DNA of 64,000 nucleotides from CBDBKL01 sp965206675 (GCA_965206675.1 CBDBKL010000007.1:248001-312000); one strand, 5' to 3'. Positions 8,799-18,573 are shown, numbered from the stretch's first letter. The notes: generated by a model from the letters alone, not told the origin. Numbers and translations are program-made.

Positions 8799-9944
8799 AT
8801 GAATTCTATTTATTTTGATAACAATGCGACAACTCCTTTTTTGCCTGAGGTATCAGAGTGGTTAAATACCCATTTATCTACTTATGGTAATCCAAGTTCT
8901 ATTCATGAAAAAGGACGTAAAGCAAAAGCCATTTTAAGGGAATCTAGAACACTACTAGCTAATGTTATTGGTGCAAACTCAGATTTAGAAATTATTTTTA
9001 CAAGTGGAGGTAGTGAAGCTAATAACTTAGCTATAAAGGGGATTTATTATAAATTAAAATCTAAGGGGCACCCCTGTCGTCATATGCTTTTGGGAGCGAT
9101 GGAACATTCTAGTCTCATGAGCATGGTTCCTTTTTTTCAATCTCTTGGTGTAGAAGTTGAACTCATTCCTATTGATCGAGATGGTTTTGTGAATTTAGAA
9201 CAATTTGAATCCCAATTGCGTGAAGAGACATTCATTGTATCAATGATGTATGCAAGCAATGAAACAGGAACTTTATTTCCTATAAAAAAAATGGCAAAAA
9301 TAGCCCATAAGAAAAATATTCTTTTTCATTCAGATTGTGTACAAGGTTTAGGAAAAACATTGCTTTCTGTTTCTGACTTAGATGTGGATTTGGCTAGTTT
9401 TTCATCTCATAAGTTTTATGCTCCCAAAGGAGTGGGGCTTCTTTATGTTAAAAAGGGAATTGATCTGGAGCCCCTGATCCATGGTGGTGGTCAAGAACGA
9501 TCTCGAAGAGGAGGAACTGAAAATGTTATGGGGATTGGTGCTTTTGGAGAGGCCGCACGATTAAAATTTCCAGAAAAAATAAAACAAATAGAAGCATTAA
9601 GAGAAAAATTGGAAGAAAATATTGTAAGCTCGATTCCTAATGTTTCTATTAATGGAAAAGGTATAGGGCGAGTCAGTAACACCTCTAATATGGTTTTACC
9701 AGATATAGACGGGGAGATGTTATTAATGAACTTGGATCTAGAAAAAATACATGTGAGTACAGGGTCAGCTTGTAGCTCTGGGTCACAAGAACCAAGTTCG
9801 GCTCTCAGAGCTATGGGGTTAAGTGTAAAAGAGGCCAGATCTTCTTTAAGAGTTAGTTTAGGTTGGCAAAACACACAAGAAGAAGTAGAGGTTTTTTGTG
9901 AAAAATTATGTGCTATTGTAGAGCGTCTTAGGAGTTTAAAATGA
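8799..9944 (+). CDS. iscS: Cysteine desulfurase (NifS/IscS family)
   Basis: PLP enzyme that takes sulfur from cysteine as a persulfide. Seen: the start MNSIYFDNNATTP typical of the family, PLP lysine in SSHKFYAPKG (K205), and the persulfide-forming cysteine in STGSACSSGS (C325). An earlier in-frame ATG at 8748 adds 17 residues unlike the family and overlaps a TATAAT box, so 8799 is preferred. The gene overlaps mnmA by 4 bases. The likely job is to supply sulfur to MnmA for tRNA 2-thiouridine, as well as to Fe-S assembly. The symbol is by family; group I (NifS-like) versus IscS was not resolved. Confidence 0.9.
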   Translation: MNSIYFDNNATTPFLPEVSEWLNTHLSTYGNPSSIHEKGRKAKAILRESRTLLANVIGANSDLEIIFTSGGSEANNLAIKGIYYKLKSKGHPCRHMLLGAMEHSSLMSMVPFFQSLGVEVELIPIDRDGFVNLEQFESQLREETFIVSMMYASNETGTLFPIKKMAKIAHKKNILFHSDCVQGLGKTLLSVSDLDVDLASFSSHKFYAPKGVGLLYVKKGIDLEPLIHGGGQERSRRGGTENVMGIGAFGEAARLKFPEKIKQIEALREKLEENIVSSIPNVSINGKGIGRVSNTSNMVLPDIDGEMLLMNLDLEKIHVSTGSACSSGSQEPSSALRAMGLSVKEARSSLRVSLGWQNTQEEVEVFCEKLCAIVERLRSLK

Positions 9945-11005
9945 AAAAAGGGCGAATTCTTGTCGCAATGAGTGGAGGCGTTGATTCTTCAGTAGCTGCT
10001 GCCCTTCTTAAAGAGGAGGGGTATGATGTCATAGGTATGACAATGCAAGTGTGGGATTATTCTGAACAGGTTGAGGGGCACGGAACATGTTGCTCAAGTT
10101 TGGATGTGGATGATGCACGAAATGTAGCCGACCAATTAGATATTCCATTTTACGTATTAAACTGTGAGAAAAAATTTAAAACCTATGTGATAGATGATTT
10201 TTTATCAGAATATCTCAAAGGGAAGACCCCTTTGCCCTGTGTGAACTGTAATACATATTTAAAATTTGATCATCTTTTTGAGAAGATGAAAGAATTAAAT
10301 TGTGATTACTTAGCAACTGGACACTATGCTTCGATTGAAAAGGATGAAGAGGGGCGGGAGATTTTAATCACCAGTGAGGATGGCAAAAAGGACCAAACAT
10401 ATTTCTTATTTACTTTAGAGTCTGATAGATTAAAATATTTAAAATTTCCTATAGGGCATCTTAAGAAGGATAGAGTTAGACAGCTAGCTGAGAAATACAA
10501 TTTATCTGTTTCTAAGAAAAAGGATTCAACGGGTATTTGTTTTGTAGGGAAACAAGGGTATTCAAATTTTATAAAATCCCAAATAGGTAGTGAAGAAAAA
10601 GGTTCTATTAGGAAATTTCCTTCAGGGGAAATTTTAGGCACTCATGCAGGTATACATAATTTTACCTATGGGCAGAGAAAGGGTTTAGGAATAGCTAGTG
10701 AAAAACCGTTGTATGTGGTTAAGATAGATGCTTCAAAAAAAGATGTTTGGGTAGGGGAGGAGGAACATCTCTTTTGTCAATTGGCTCAGGTTGTAAAATT
10801 TAACTCTCTATCACCTATTCATAGAAAAGAACGTGTACGTGTAAAAATAAGATATCAGCATGAGGGTGCTTGGGCTGAGATAAAGAGTATTAAAGATGAT
10901 AATGTTGTTTTTGAATTTGAAGAGCCTCAAAGAGCTCTCACTCCTGGGCAGGCTGCTGTTGCCTATCGAGATTCTCAATTGTTAGGCGGGGGATGGATCG
11001 TTTGA
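9941..11005 (+). CDS. mnmA: tRNA-specific 2-thiouridylase MnmA
   Basis: Makes s2U34 in tRNA-Lys, tRNA-Glu and tRNA-Gln. Seen: PP-loop SGGVDSS at residues 11-17, the Cys motif CVNC (C100/C103) followed by N-x-x-L-K-F, and the second catalytic Cys in STGICFVG (C200). This matches the catalytic pair of the family. The length of 354 residues is normal. It overlaps the desulfurase gene by 4 bases and mtaB by 13 bases, so it is translationally coupled to both. Two of its substrates, tRNA-Glu(UUC) and tRNA-Lys(UUU), are encoded at 30.3-30.5 kb. Confidence 0.97.
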   Translation: MKKGRILVAMSGGVDSSVAAALLKEEGYDVIGMTMQVWDYSEQVEGHGTCCSSLDVDDARNVADQLDIPFYVLNCEKKFKTYVIDDFLSEYLKGKTPLPCVNCNTYLKFDHLFEKMKELNCDYLATGHYASIEKDEEGREILITSEDGKKDQTYFLFTLESDRLKYLKFPIGHLKKDRVRQLAEKYNLSVSKKKDSTGICFVGKQGYSNFIKSQIGSEEKGSIRKFPSGEILGTHAGIHNFTYGQRKGLGIASEKPLYVVKIDASKKDVWVGEEEHLFCQLAQVVKFNSLSPIHRKERVRVKIRYQHEGAWAEIKSIKDDNVVFEFEEPQRALTPGQAAVAYRDSQLLGGGWIV

Positions 11006-12294
11006 AGACATACTCTATAGAAACTTTTGGTTGTAAAGTAAATACATATGATACGGGTTTGATTCAGAAACAGCTAGATGAGGCTGGATATACCTATGAT
11101 ACAAAATCACCAGAACTTTCTATTTTCAATACATGTGCGGTGACAGAAGAAGCGACGAAGTCAATTCTTAAGGCTATTAGAAAATATCGAAAAACTTATT
11201 TAAATAGAAAAATATTGGTGACAGGTTGTGGAGTTCAAGTTGACCCTGAAAAATATAAAAAAGAATTGGGCATAGATGTTCTTGTAGCTAATTCTCATAA
11301 AATGAACATAGTGGATATCATTAATGATTTTAATCAAGGAAAAGCTGAGAGACTTTATAGAAAAAATATTTTTAAAAAAGAAGATTTGGAATATGGAGGA
11401 GGAATAGAAAAAAATCATTCTCGCACCTTTTTGAAGATACAAGATGGGTGCAATAGTTTTTGTTCATTTTGTATTATTCCATTTGCTAGAGGGAAAAGTC
11501 GTAGTTTAGAAATATCCAATCTTATAGAAAGGGCTAATGTTTTATATACTCAAGGTTATCGAGAAATTGTTCTTACAGGGGTTCATATTGGAGATTATAG
11601 AGATGAGAATGGACAAAATTTAGATGATCTTGTGGAAGCTTTTTTATCTTTTACAAAGATACCAAGAATTCGCTTAAGTAGTCTTGAACCTATTGAAATT
11701 TCTCAACGCCTTTTGGAAATGTATTCTGATGAAAGATTATGTCCACATTTTCATTTGAGTATTCAAAGTGCTAGCACAAAAGTTTTAAAAGATATGAAAA
11801 GGAAATATACAGAATCTGATGTACGAAAGTGCTTATACAATATTGAAAAAAAAGTTAAAAATGCTTTTGTAGGGATGGATATTATTGCTGGTTTTCCTAC
11901 GGAAACAGAGGAAGAGTTTTTAAACACACATAGGGTATTGAGTGAAACTCCGTGGACACGATTACATGTGTTTCCCTATAGTGTTCGTCCAGGGACACGT
12001 GCTATGCGATTTGAACAGTTAGAAAGAGCTATTATCAAACAGCGCGCTAAAAAATTAAGGGATTTAAGCTTTGAGAGATTTCAACTCAGAACAAAAGAAC
12101 AGATAGGTACTGTTAAAGATATCCTCACGTTTTCAAAGAAGGTTAAGGGTGGAGACGGTCTTTCTCATGATTACTGGCCTGTAAAATTAGAAAATTCCTT
12201 CAAGAAAAAAGAGAGATATAAAGTTCAAATATTTGATATTATTAATGAATTTTCCAAAGAGGGCCTACTTTTAGGAAAGATTCTTAGAGCTTGA
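10993..12294 (+). CDS. mtaB: tRNA t6A37 methylthiotransferase MtaB
   Basis: Radical-SAM enzyme that adds a methylthio group to t6A37 of tRNA, making ms2t6A. Seen: three N-terminal cluster cysteines C14, C48 and C79 (FGCKVN, NTCAVT, TGCG), the radical-SAM motif CNSFCSFC (C153, C157, C160), LTGVHIGDY near residue 195 and a C-terminal TRAM-like segment. FGCKVNTYDT at the N-terminus is typical of MtaB rather than MiaB or RimO. The start lies inside mnmA. The end of the transcript cannot be judged, as rnc follows after only 69 bases. Confidence 0.93.
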   Translation: MDRLKTYSIETFGCKVNTYDTGLIQKQLDEAGYTYDTKSPELSIFNTCAVTEEATKSILKAIRKYRKTYLNRKILVTGCGVQVDPEKYKKELGIDVLVANSHKMNIVDIINDFNQGKAERLYRKNIFKKEDLEYGGGIEKNHSRTFLKIQDGCNSFCSFCIIPFARGKSRSLEISNLIERANVLYTQGYREIVLTGVHIGDYRDENGQNLDDLVEAFLSFTKIPRIRLSSLEPIEISQRLLEMYSDERLCPHFHLSIQSASTKVLKDMKRKYTESDVRKCLYNIEKKVKNAFVGMDIIAGFPTETEEEFLNTHRVLSETPWTRLHVFPYSVRPGTRAMRFEQLERAIIKQRAKKLRDLSFERFQLRTKEQIGTVKDILTFSKKVKGGDGLSHDYWPVKLENSFKKKERYKVQIFDIINEFSKEGLLLGKILRA

Positions 12295-12363
12295 CGAAAT
12301 ATAATGTGCCGCATTAATTTATAACTCCATGTGTGTGTGTTTTTTTAATTTTACTGGAGTCGC

Positions 12364-13056
12364 ATGATGTTTTTTCATTCTCTTGAGAAGCACTTAAAGT
12401 ACCACTTTTTAAGTGAGGAGTTAGCTCTTACAGCTTTAACACATAAGAGTTATAAAAATGAAAAGAAAATAGCCTACGATAATGAGAGATTAGAGTTTCT
12501 GGGTGATTCTGTTTTATCGACAGTATTAAGTGAGTTGCTTATGAAAATTTATCCTGAAATGAACGAGGGAGAATTATCGAAGATGCGTGCCCATTTAATC
12601 AATGAGCGTTTCTTAGCAAAAATTGCAAATCAACTTGATCTCCAGAGCTATTTAAAATTAGGTCATGGGGAAACACTTTCAGGTGGTCATTTAAAACCGC
12701 GGTTGTTGGCTTCTGCTTTTGAAGCGTTAATTGGAGCTATTTATTTAGATGGTGGATTTGAAAAAGCAAGGGATGTTGTTCATTTTATTTTTAAAGATAA
12801 AGTGAAAATACCCAAATTTGAAGAGAAAGAGGATTATAAGACATACTTACAGGAAATGACGCAAAAAAAATATGATAAAGTGCCTACTTATAAAGTTTCA
12901 GAAGAGAGTGGTCCTGAGCATGAAAAAGTATTTTCTGTAGAGTTATATTTAGACAGCAAAGTTTTAGCCAAGGGTTCTGGAACAAGTAAGAAGCGTGCTG
13001 AGCAAGCGGCTGCTAAAATAGCTATTTTAGATTTAGAGGGTAAAAATGAGTTATAA
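12364..13056 (+). CDS. rnc: Ribonuclease III
   Basis: Double-strand-specific endonuclease for rRNA and mRNA processing. Seen: the signature ERLEFLGDS at residues 41-49, a second acidic site in FEALIGAIYLDGG, and a C-terminal double-stranded RNA-binding domain (KVFSVELYLDSK...KKRAEQAAAKIAIL). The length of 230 residues is typical. Two adjacent ATGs are possible; the first is used. The 3' end overlaps era by 11 bases. The rnc-era order is conserved in proteobacteria, and here der follows directly. Confidence 0.97.
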   Translation: MMFFHSLEKHLKYHFLSEELALTALTHKSYKNEKKIAYDNERLEFLGDSVLSTVLSELLMKIYPEMNEGELSKMRAHLINERFLAKIANQLDLQSYLKLGHGETLSGGHLKPRLLASAFEALIGAIYLDGGFEKARDVVHFIFKDKVKIPKFEEKEDYKTYLQEMTQKKYDKVPTYKVSEESGPEHEKVFSVELYLDSKVLAKGSGTSKKRAEQAAAKIAILDLEGKNEL

Positions 13057-13939
13057 ATCAGGTTTTGTTGGTATGATTGGGCTGCCTAACTCTGGAAAGA
13101 GTACTCTCCTCAATAGTATTCTGAATCAAAAAGTATCTATAGTCACACACAAACCACAGACCACAAGGCGAAGAGTTTTAGGCATATACACAGAAGTAAA
13201 GTTACAGTGTATATTTGTGGATACCCCTGGGGTTATTGAAGCTCGAGAAGGGCTTAATAAATTCTTAGCAGAAGAGTATAAATCTGCTTTAAAAAAGAGC
13301 GATTTATTAATCGCACTATTAAATATAGATGCTCCACATTTCTCTCATTTAGAAAGAATTATTTCTCTTTGTGAAGAATCTAAAAAAAAGTGGTGTGCTG
13401 TGGTTAATAAAATTGATCTACCTTACCCAGAGAGAATATTAAAATTAGAGAATAAACTGAAATCATTAGATGTTAAATATGACTTTATTTCTACAAAGCG
13501 TAACTCAAGAGAGGCGGTTCATACAACCTTATCTATGATCAAAGAAGACCTTCCCCCATCTAAATCACCTTTGTTTGCAGAAGATATTTATACAACTGAA
13601 ACTCTAAGAGATATTTCGAGTGAAACAATACGAGAAAAGTGTTTTCTCTATTTAAAACATGAATTGCCTTATACACTAGCTGTTCGCATTCGTTCATTTA
13701 AAACAAAACCTCATATTATTTCTATATCTGCGGATATTATATTGGGACGTGAGTCTCATAAAAAAATAGTGATTGGTAGAGACGGGATTTCTTTAAGAAG
13801 GATTGGTTTTCAAGCTAGAACAGAGTTGGAAAAGATACTGGATAAAAAGGTGTATTTGGATTTGCATGTTACGGTTAAAACAGAATGGATAAAAAATAGA
13901 CCTTTGATGCAGGAATTGGGTTATGAAGTTAGAAAATAA
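13046..13939 (+). CDS. era: GTPase Era
   Basis: 30S-assembly GTPase that binds the 3' end of 16S rRNA. Seen: G1 GLPNSGKST at 12-20, the era-specific KPQTTRRR segment near residue 37, G3 DTPG, G4 NKID and a C-terminal KH domain with VIGRDGISLRRIG. The length of 297 residues is standard. It overlaps rnc by 11 bases and der by 17 bases, so the three form one translational unit. Confidence 0.97.
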   Translation: MSYKSGFVGMIGLPNSGKSTLLNSILNQKVSIVTHKPQTTRRRVLGIYTEVKLQCIFVDTPGVIEAREGLNKFLAEEYKSALKKSDLLIALLNIDAPHFSHLERIISLCEESKKKWCAVVNKIDLPYPERILKLENKLKSLDVKYDFISTKRNSREAVHTTLSMIKEDLPPSKSPLFAEDIYTTETLRDISSETIREKCFLYLKHELPYTLAVRIRSFKTKPHIISISADIILGRESHKKIVIGRDGISLRRIGFQARTELEKILDKKVYLDLHVTVKTEWIKNRPLMQELGYEVRK

Positions 13940-15272
13940 AGTGATTATTATAGGTCGACCCAATGTAGGAAAATCTTCTTTGTTCAACATATTGACAAAA
14001 TCTCGTAAAGCTTTGGTAAAAAATCAGCCAGGAGTGACTAGAGATTTGCAATATGGTCAATCTGAGTGGTGTGGTAAAACATTTAACGTGATTGATAGTG
14101 GGGGATTAACTTTTTCAAAAGATATATTTTCTGACTTAATTAGAGAGAAAGTTAAATCTTTTATAAGCGATGATATAGAAGCTATAATATTTATGTTGGA
14201 TTATAAATCTGGAATCTGTGCGGAAGATAGAGAAATTTTTAAAATCATTAAAAAAACGGGAAAGCCATTTATTATCGCTTTGAATAAGATTGATAGAGCT
14301 GAGGAATTTGAAAGTGCAAAATATAATTATTTTGAATTTGGTCAATCTATTGAAAGTCTTTCTTGTGAGAGGCGTTGGGGCATTGAGAATTTATTAGATT
14401 GGGTTGTTAAAACATTACCCGGTCAAGAGAAAGAAGTTTTGAAAACTGATGATAGAATAACGTTATCTATTATAGGGAAACCAAATGTAGGAAAGAGTTC
14501 TCTTTGCAATTTTTTATTAGCTGAGGAGAGAATGCTTGTTTCCGATGTGGCAGGAACAACTGTTGACACTATTGCTTCTGAATTTGAGTTTAAGAATAAA
14601 AAATACAGATTATTTGATACGGCGGGAATCAGAAGAAAGGTGAAATCTGATTTAGAGATACTGATGACAATAAAGTCAAAAGAATCTTGGGAGAGATCGG
14701 ATATTGTATTGCTTATCATAGATGGATTGGAGGGGCCTTCAGATCAGGATGCTCATCTGGTTCAATTAATTTTAGAAAGTCATAAAACAGTTATTTTAGT
14801 TGTTAATAAGGAGGATTTAGGAAGACAGCAGATTTCGGAATTTCGTAAAACCATAAGGGAAAAGATCAGTCAGGTTTTTCATTTCTTCCCTGATATTCCT
14901 ATTTATTTTATCAGTGCCAAAACAGGTTCTGGTATTGAAAAGATGTTCCAGGGTATTCAAGCGCATTGGGAGAAAATAAACGTAAAGATAAAAACATCGG
15001 AACTTAATAAGTTTTTCTCTAATACGATAAGGTTAGCTCCTGCTCCTGTCTATGGTGTAAAGGATGTAAAGTTTTACTATTTAACACAGACAAAGCAGAG
15101 ACCTCCTAGTTTTATTGCCTTTGCGAATTATCCTGATGGAGTTAATCTTTCTTATCGTCGTTTTTTATCAAAGAAGATAAAGGAGAAGTGGAATTTAGAT
15201 GGAATTCCTATAAGGATATTTGCCATGGAGCATCGAAAGAAAAATACTCTTAATTCAAAAAACATGATGTAA
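13923..15272 (+). CDS. der: Ribosome biogenesis GTPase Der
   Basis: Double-GTPase factor for 50S assembly. Seen: a first G domain with GRPNVGKSS (11-19), DSGG and NKID; a second G domain with GKPNVGKSS (185-193), DTAG and NKED; and a KH-like C-terminus. The length of 449 residues is normal. G3 of the first domain reads DSGG rather than DTGG. It is the last gene of the rnc-era-der unit, followed by a family A repeat between convergent genes. Confidence 0.96.
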   Translation: MKLENKVIIIGRPNVGKSSLFNILTKSRKALVKNQPGVTRDLQYGQSEWCGKTFNVIDSGGLTFSKDIFSDLIREKVKSFISDDIEAIIFMLDYKSGICAEDREIFKIIKKTGKPFIIALNKIDRAEEFESAKYNYFEFGQSIESLSCERRWGIENLLDWVVKTLPGQEKEVLKTDDRITLSIIGKPNVGKSSLCNFLLAEERMLVSDVAGTTVDTIASEFEFKNKKYRLFDTAGIRRKVKSDLEILMTIKSKESWERSDIVLLIIDGLEGPSDQDAHLVQLILESHKTVILVVNKEDLGRQQISEFRKTIREKISQVFHFFPDIPIYFISAKTGSGIEKMFQGIQAHWEKINVKIKTSELNKFFSNTIRLAPAPVYGVKDVKFYYLTQTKQRPPSFIAFANYPDGVNLSYRRFLSKKIKEKWNLDGIPIRIFAMEHRKKNTLNSKNMM

Positions 15273-15302
15273 GCAATCAAACTTTCTTGATTCGTATTAG
15301 GG

Positions 15303-15422
15303 GGACTGTCGAAAAGGTGTTAGCTACGAGGCGTACAAACCGAACGAAGGCGTAGTTTTTCCTACGTCGGAGTGAAGGTTTGAGTGATTGCAACGAAGTA
15401 GATGACACCTTTTCAACAGTCC
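15303..15422. repeat. Family A palindromic repeat, copy A1
   Basis: Ends GGACTGTCGAAAAGGTGT and ACACCTTTTCAACAGTCC form an 18-bp terminal inverted repeat with one mismatch. Inside, CAAACC/GGTTTG and CGTAG/CTACG pair further, giving one long hairpin. It is preceded by GATTCGTATTAGG, a flank also found next to A4, A6 (inverted) and A7, so the element may start about 15 bases earlier. It lies between der and a convergent gene, 3 bases from the latter's stop. Confidence 0.85.
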
Positions 15423-15425
15423 TAG

Positions 15426-16169
15426 CTAAAAGGATGTGCCGATGAATCCGAGCAAAGTTATAGCATCTCCGGGAAGTAGGAGTCCTGTCGGGCCTGTTTC
15501 AAGCCTAATGGGTTCAATTTCGTCTTCAATAGAAAAATATTTATAAGTTCCTTCAAACCCTAAAAATATAGATCGCGATACGGGAAATTCAACTCCTGCT
15601 CCCATGGATACACCTGTTGCACTTTCTGTGTTTGTACTAATGGAAGAGGGTAGTGAAAATGTTCTCCAAAATTGTAAAAAGTTAAACGTAACATAAGGAT
15701 TTAATGGAGCTAATCCACGAGTCATGTTTTGAGTGTTAAAGAAATATTTTATCCCCAATGTAAAGTCATTTGAAGAGATATTTCCATTTTCTGGTATAGG
15801 ACTTCCTCTTAAGTCAAATTCATGGTTGGAATAAACATAGGATATATGTAAAGCTAATTTTAAATTAAAAAAGTAGGAAAGGAAAAACCCAATAGGTACA
15901 TTTGGACGCCAGGCTTGGCCTAAGCGTTTAGTAAAGTACTTATACCCTGATGCAATACCAATTTCGAAAAATCTTCCATGTCTAAAAAAATGTATATCTT
16001 CTTCTTCCTCAGCATCACCTTCAAAATCTGAATAATCGGTGAAGGGGTCATAAGCATCGATATTATAATCAGCAGGTTCATCTTGTCCTGACTGTGCTAA
16101 AAGAATAGAATTTGCTGAAGCCGAGTTTAAAAAGAAAATAGTGAATACCAAGAAAAATAATCTTGTCAT
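15426..16169 (-). CDS. Small outer-membrane beta-barrel protein
   Basis: Seen: a signal peptide (hydrophobic core LFFLVFTIFFL, cleavage likely after SASA), an acidic linker (DEPADYN...EGDAEEEED) at residues 30-58, then regular amphipathic strands with aromatic residues (FFLSYFFNLKLALHISYVY, FTLGIKYFFN) ending LLGFIGTSF with a terminal Phe. This is the pattern of an OmpA/OmpW-like eight-stranded barrel. The exact family is not recognised. It is downstream of two acyl-CoA dehydrogenase genes on the same strand, 54 bases after the nearer one. Confidence 0.65.
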   Translation of the reverse strand: MTRLFFLVFTIFFLNSASANSILLAQSGQDEPADYNIDAYDPFTDYSDFEGDAEEEEDIHFFRHGRFFEIGIASGYKYFTKRLGQAWRPNVPIGFFLSYFFNLKLALHISYVYSNHEFDLRGSPIPENGNISSNDFTLGIKYFFNTQNMTRGLAPLNPYVTFNFLQFWRTFSLPSSISTNTESATGVSMGAGVEFPVSRSIFLGFEGTYKYFSIEDEIEPIRLETGPTGLLLPGDAITLLGFIGTSF

Positions 16170-16223
16170 TTTAAGTTCCCCTTATCTTTATGAGAAGATC
16201 TAAGCATATATACGTCCCTTAAA

Positions 16224-17411
16224 TTATGTATGTCGTAAATTTTTACATAAGTCACGAGTAATATTTTTTTGATGAGCCTCCAGTGTTCCACCACCAATTT
16301 CTAATAATTTTGCATCTCTCCAGAGTCTTTCAACTATATATTCTCCCACATATCCATAACCTCCTAAAACTTGAATGGCTCTATCAGCAATATTTTTAGC
16401 CGTAGTTGTTGCCACAAGTTTAACGCCATCTGAGTGAAGACGTTGGCCTCCTTTTTGAAGATCTATCTTGCGGGCTACTTCATAGACATAGGTTCGTACA
16501 GATTGAAGTTCTGCAAAACTATTGGCGATATAACTTTGGATTTGTCCAAAGTGAGAAAGAGATTTTCCAAAAGCTTTTCTTTCATTGGCATATTTAATCA
16601 TAATATCTAAACTTCTTAAGGCGATACCTAAAGCTTGAGCTGCTAAAGTGATGCGTTCTATTTCTAAATTGCGCATCATATGTATTAAGGATTCGCCTTC
16701 TTGGCCTAACAGATGAGACTTTGGAACTTCACACTGTTCAAAAACAAGTTCTGCTGTATTTGAAGAACGCATTCCCAATTTATCGTAAATTTTTTGTCCT
16801 ACAGAAAAACCTTTCATACTTTTTTCTATTAAAAATGTAGAAATTTGTTCTTCTTTTGTTTTTGCATAGACTAGGGAAACATCACAGGGTGTGCGGTTTT
16901 CATCAATAGATCCATTGGTAATCCACATTTTTTGACCATTGAGAAGGTAACCATTGTCTTTTTTAGATGCTGTTGTGGACATGCCTAAAACATCTGTTCC
17001 CACAGAAGGTTCTGACATGGCCATTGAGCCAATCCATTCACCACTGCATAACTTTGGTAAAAAATGATGTTTTTGTTCATCGTTGGCATTGATAAAAATA
17101 TTGTTAACACACAACATGGAATGAGCTAGGTAGGCTAGGCCAAATCCGGGATCACTCTTAGAGAGCTCTTCATGTACAATGACAGCAGCAACAGCATCCA
17201 TACCAGCTCCTCCAAAGTCTGGGGATACAGTGAGGCCTAAAATTCCCAATTGTCCTGTCTTACGAAATAAATCTATATTGAATTGTTCTTTTTTATTGTA
17301 TTCATTAGCTTGAGGTTCTACTTCATTTTTAACAAACGACTGAAGGGTATCACGAAGCATTTTGTGTTCTTCAGTGGGATTAAAAAGATCAAAAGTTTTC
17401 CATTCTGCCAT
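16224..17411 (-). CDS. Acyl-CoA dehydrogenase, isovaleryl-CoA dehydrogenase type
   Basis: FAD enzyme making the alpha,beta-double bond in an acyl-CoA and passing electrons to ETF. Seen: MAMSEPSVGTD and KMWITNG FAD/substrate motifs. The late motif is EIGGGTLEAH rather than the usual YEGT catalytic-Glu motif, while RNLEIERITLA (E252) matches the position of the catalytic Glu in isovaleryl-CoA dehydrogenase. Hence a branched-chain substrate is inferred. The length of 395 residues is typical. It starts 13 bases after the stop of a second acyl-CoA dehydrogenase gene and is clearly co-transcribed with it. Confidence 0.85.
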   Translation of the reverse strand: MAEWKTFDLFNPTEEHKMLRDTLQSFVKNEVEPQANEYNKKEQFNIDLFRKTGQLGILGLTVSPDFGGAGMDAVAAVIVHEELSKSDPGFGLAYLAHSMLCVNNIFINANDEQKHHFLPKLCSGEWIGSMAMSEPSVGTDVLGMSTTASKKDNGYLLNGQKMWITNGSIDENRTPCDVSLVYAKTKEEQISTFLIEKSMKGFSVGQKIYDKLGMRSSNTAELVFEQCEVPKSHLLGQEGESLIHMMRNLEIERITLAAQALGIALRSLDIMIKYANERKAFGKSLSHFGQIQSYIANSFAELQSVRTYVYEVARKIDLQKGGQRLHSDGVKLVATTTAKNIADRAIQVLGGYGYVGEYIVERLWRDAKLLEIGGGTLEAHQKNITRDLCKNLRHT

Positions 17412-17424
17412 AAATATTGCCTGG

Positions 17425-18573
17425 TTATTGCAGTTCTATTTTTGCAATAGTTTGAAGTTGCATATTACTTGTTCCTTCATAAATTTGTCCAATTTTAGCA
17501 TCTCTATAAAATTTTTCGACAGGGTATTCTTTAACAAAACCATTTCCTCCAAAAAGGTCTATAGCCTGTGAACATATTTTTTCACTAGCTCTAGAGGCAA
17601 ACAACTTTGCAATGGCAGCTTCTCGGAGAAATTGTTTTTTTGCATCTTTTAGGCGAGCTGCATTATATACAAGTAATCGTGCTGCTTCGAGTTCCATACG
17701 CATTTCTGCAATTTGTGCCTGGACCAATTGAAACTGACTGATAGGTTTTCCAAATTGTTCACGATTTTTTACATATTCCACTGTAGCTTCATAAGCTCCC
17801 TGAGCGATGCCAACCATTTGGGCTCCAATTCCTATACGTCCCTCATTTAATGTTTCAATGGCAACTTTATAACCTTTGCCTTCTTCTCCCACGACATTTT
17901 CTTCAGGAATAATACAATCTTCAAAGATAAGTTCACATGTTGAACTGGCACGAATTCCCAACTTATCTTCTTTTTTTCCAATGGAAAACCCAGGGGAGTC
18001 CTTTTCCACTAAAAACGCTGTAATACCTTTATAACCTAATTCGGGATTGATATTGGCAAAAACAAGAAAGACATGAGCCTCTTTTCCGTTTGTTATCCAT
18101 AGTTTGTTTCCATTGAGTTTCCAGCCATCAGAGACTTTTTCAGCTCGTAATTTTAAAGCAAAAGCATCGCTCCCGCTGCCACTCTCAGAAAGAGCATAGG
18201 CGGCAACCCACTCTGTTGCCATTTTAGGTAGATATTTTTTTTGAAGCTTTTGATTGGCCCATTTCAAAAGTGCATTTGTTACTAAAGTGTTTTGCACATC
18301 AACCATGACGCTTACGGAACCATCAACGCGACCTAATTCTTCAACAGCTAAACAGGCCATTGTAAATGTACTGCCAACTCCACCAAGATTTTCTGGGGTT
18401 TCAATGCTCATAAGGCCCATTTCAAAAAGCTTTTTTATAATATCAGAGTGAAATTCAGCAGATTCATCCATTTCTTTAACTTTTGGTTTAATTTCATTTT
18501 CGGCGAATAGACGAACAGCTTCTTTAAAGTCAGATTCTTCTTCAGTAAGAACTGTTAAAGGTTGCATTGTCAC
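17425..18573 (-). CDS. Acyl-CoA dehydrogenase, short-chain/butyryl type
   Basis: Seen: YALSESGSGSDAFALK and KLWITNG motifs, and the catalytic Glu motif IYEGTSNMQ with E366, at the position normal for short- and medium-chain enzymes. Length is 382 residues. It is the first gene of the pair, reading away from the B12-domain gene at 18642. Known role of the family: the first step of beta-oxidation or of valine/isoleucine breakdown. The substrate cannot be fixed from sequence. Confidence 0.88.
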   Translation of the reverse strand: MTMQPLTVLTEEESDFKEAVRLFAENEIKPKVKEMDESAEFHSDIIKKLFEMGLMSIETPENLGGVGSTFTMACLAVEELGRVDGSVSVMVDVQNTLVTNALLKWANQKLQKKYLPKMATEWVAAYALSESGSGSDAFALKLRAEKVSDGWKLNGNKLWITNGKEAHVFLVFANINPELGYKGITAFLVEKDSPGFSIGKKEDKLGIRASSTCELIFEDCIIPEENVVGEEGKGYKVAIETLNEGRIGIGAQMVGIAQGAYEATVEYVKNREQFGKPISQFQLVQAQIAEMRMELEAARLLVYNAARLKDAKKQFLREAAIAKLFASRASEKICSQAIDLFGGNGFVKEYPVEKFYRDAKIGQIYEGTSNMQLQTIAKIELQ

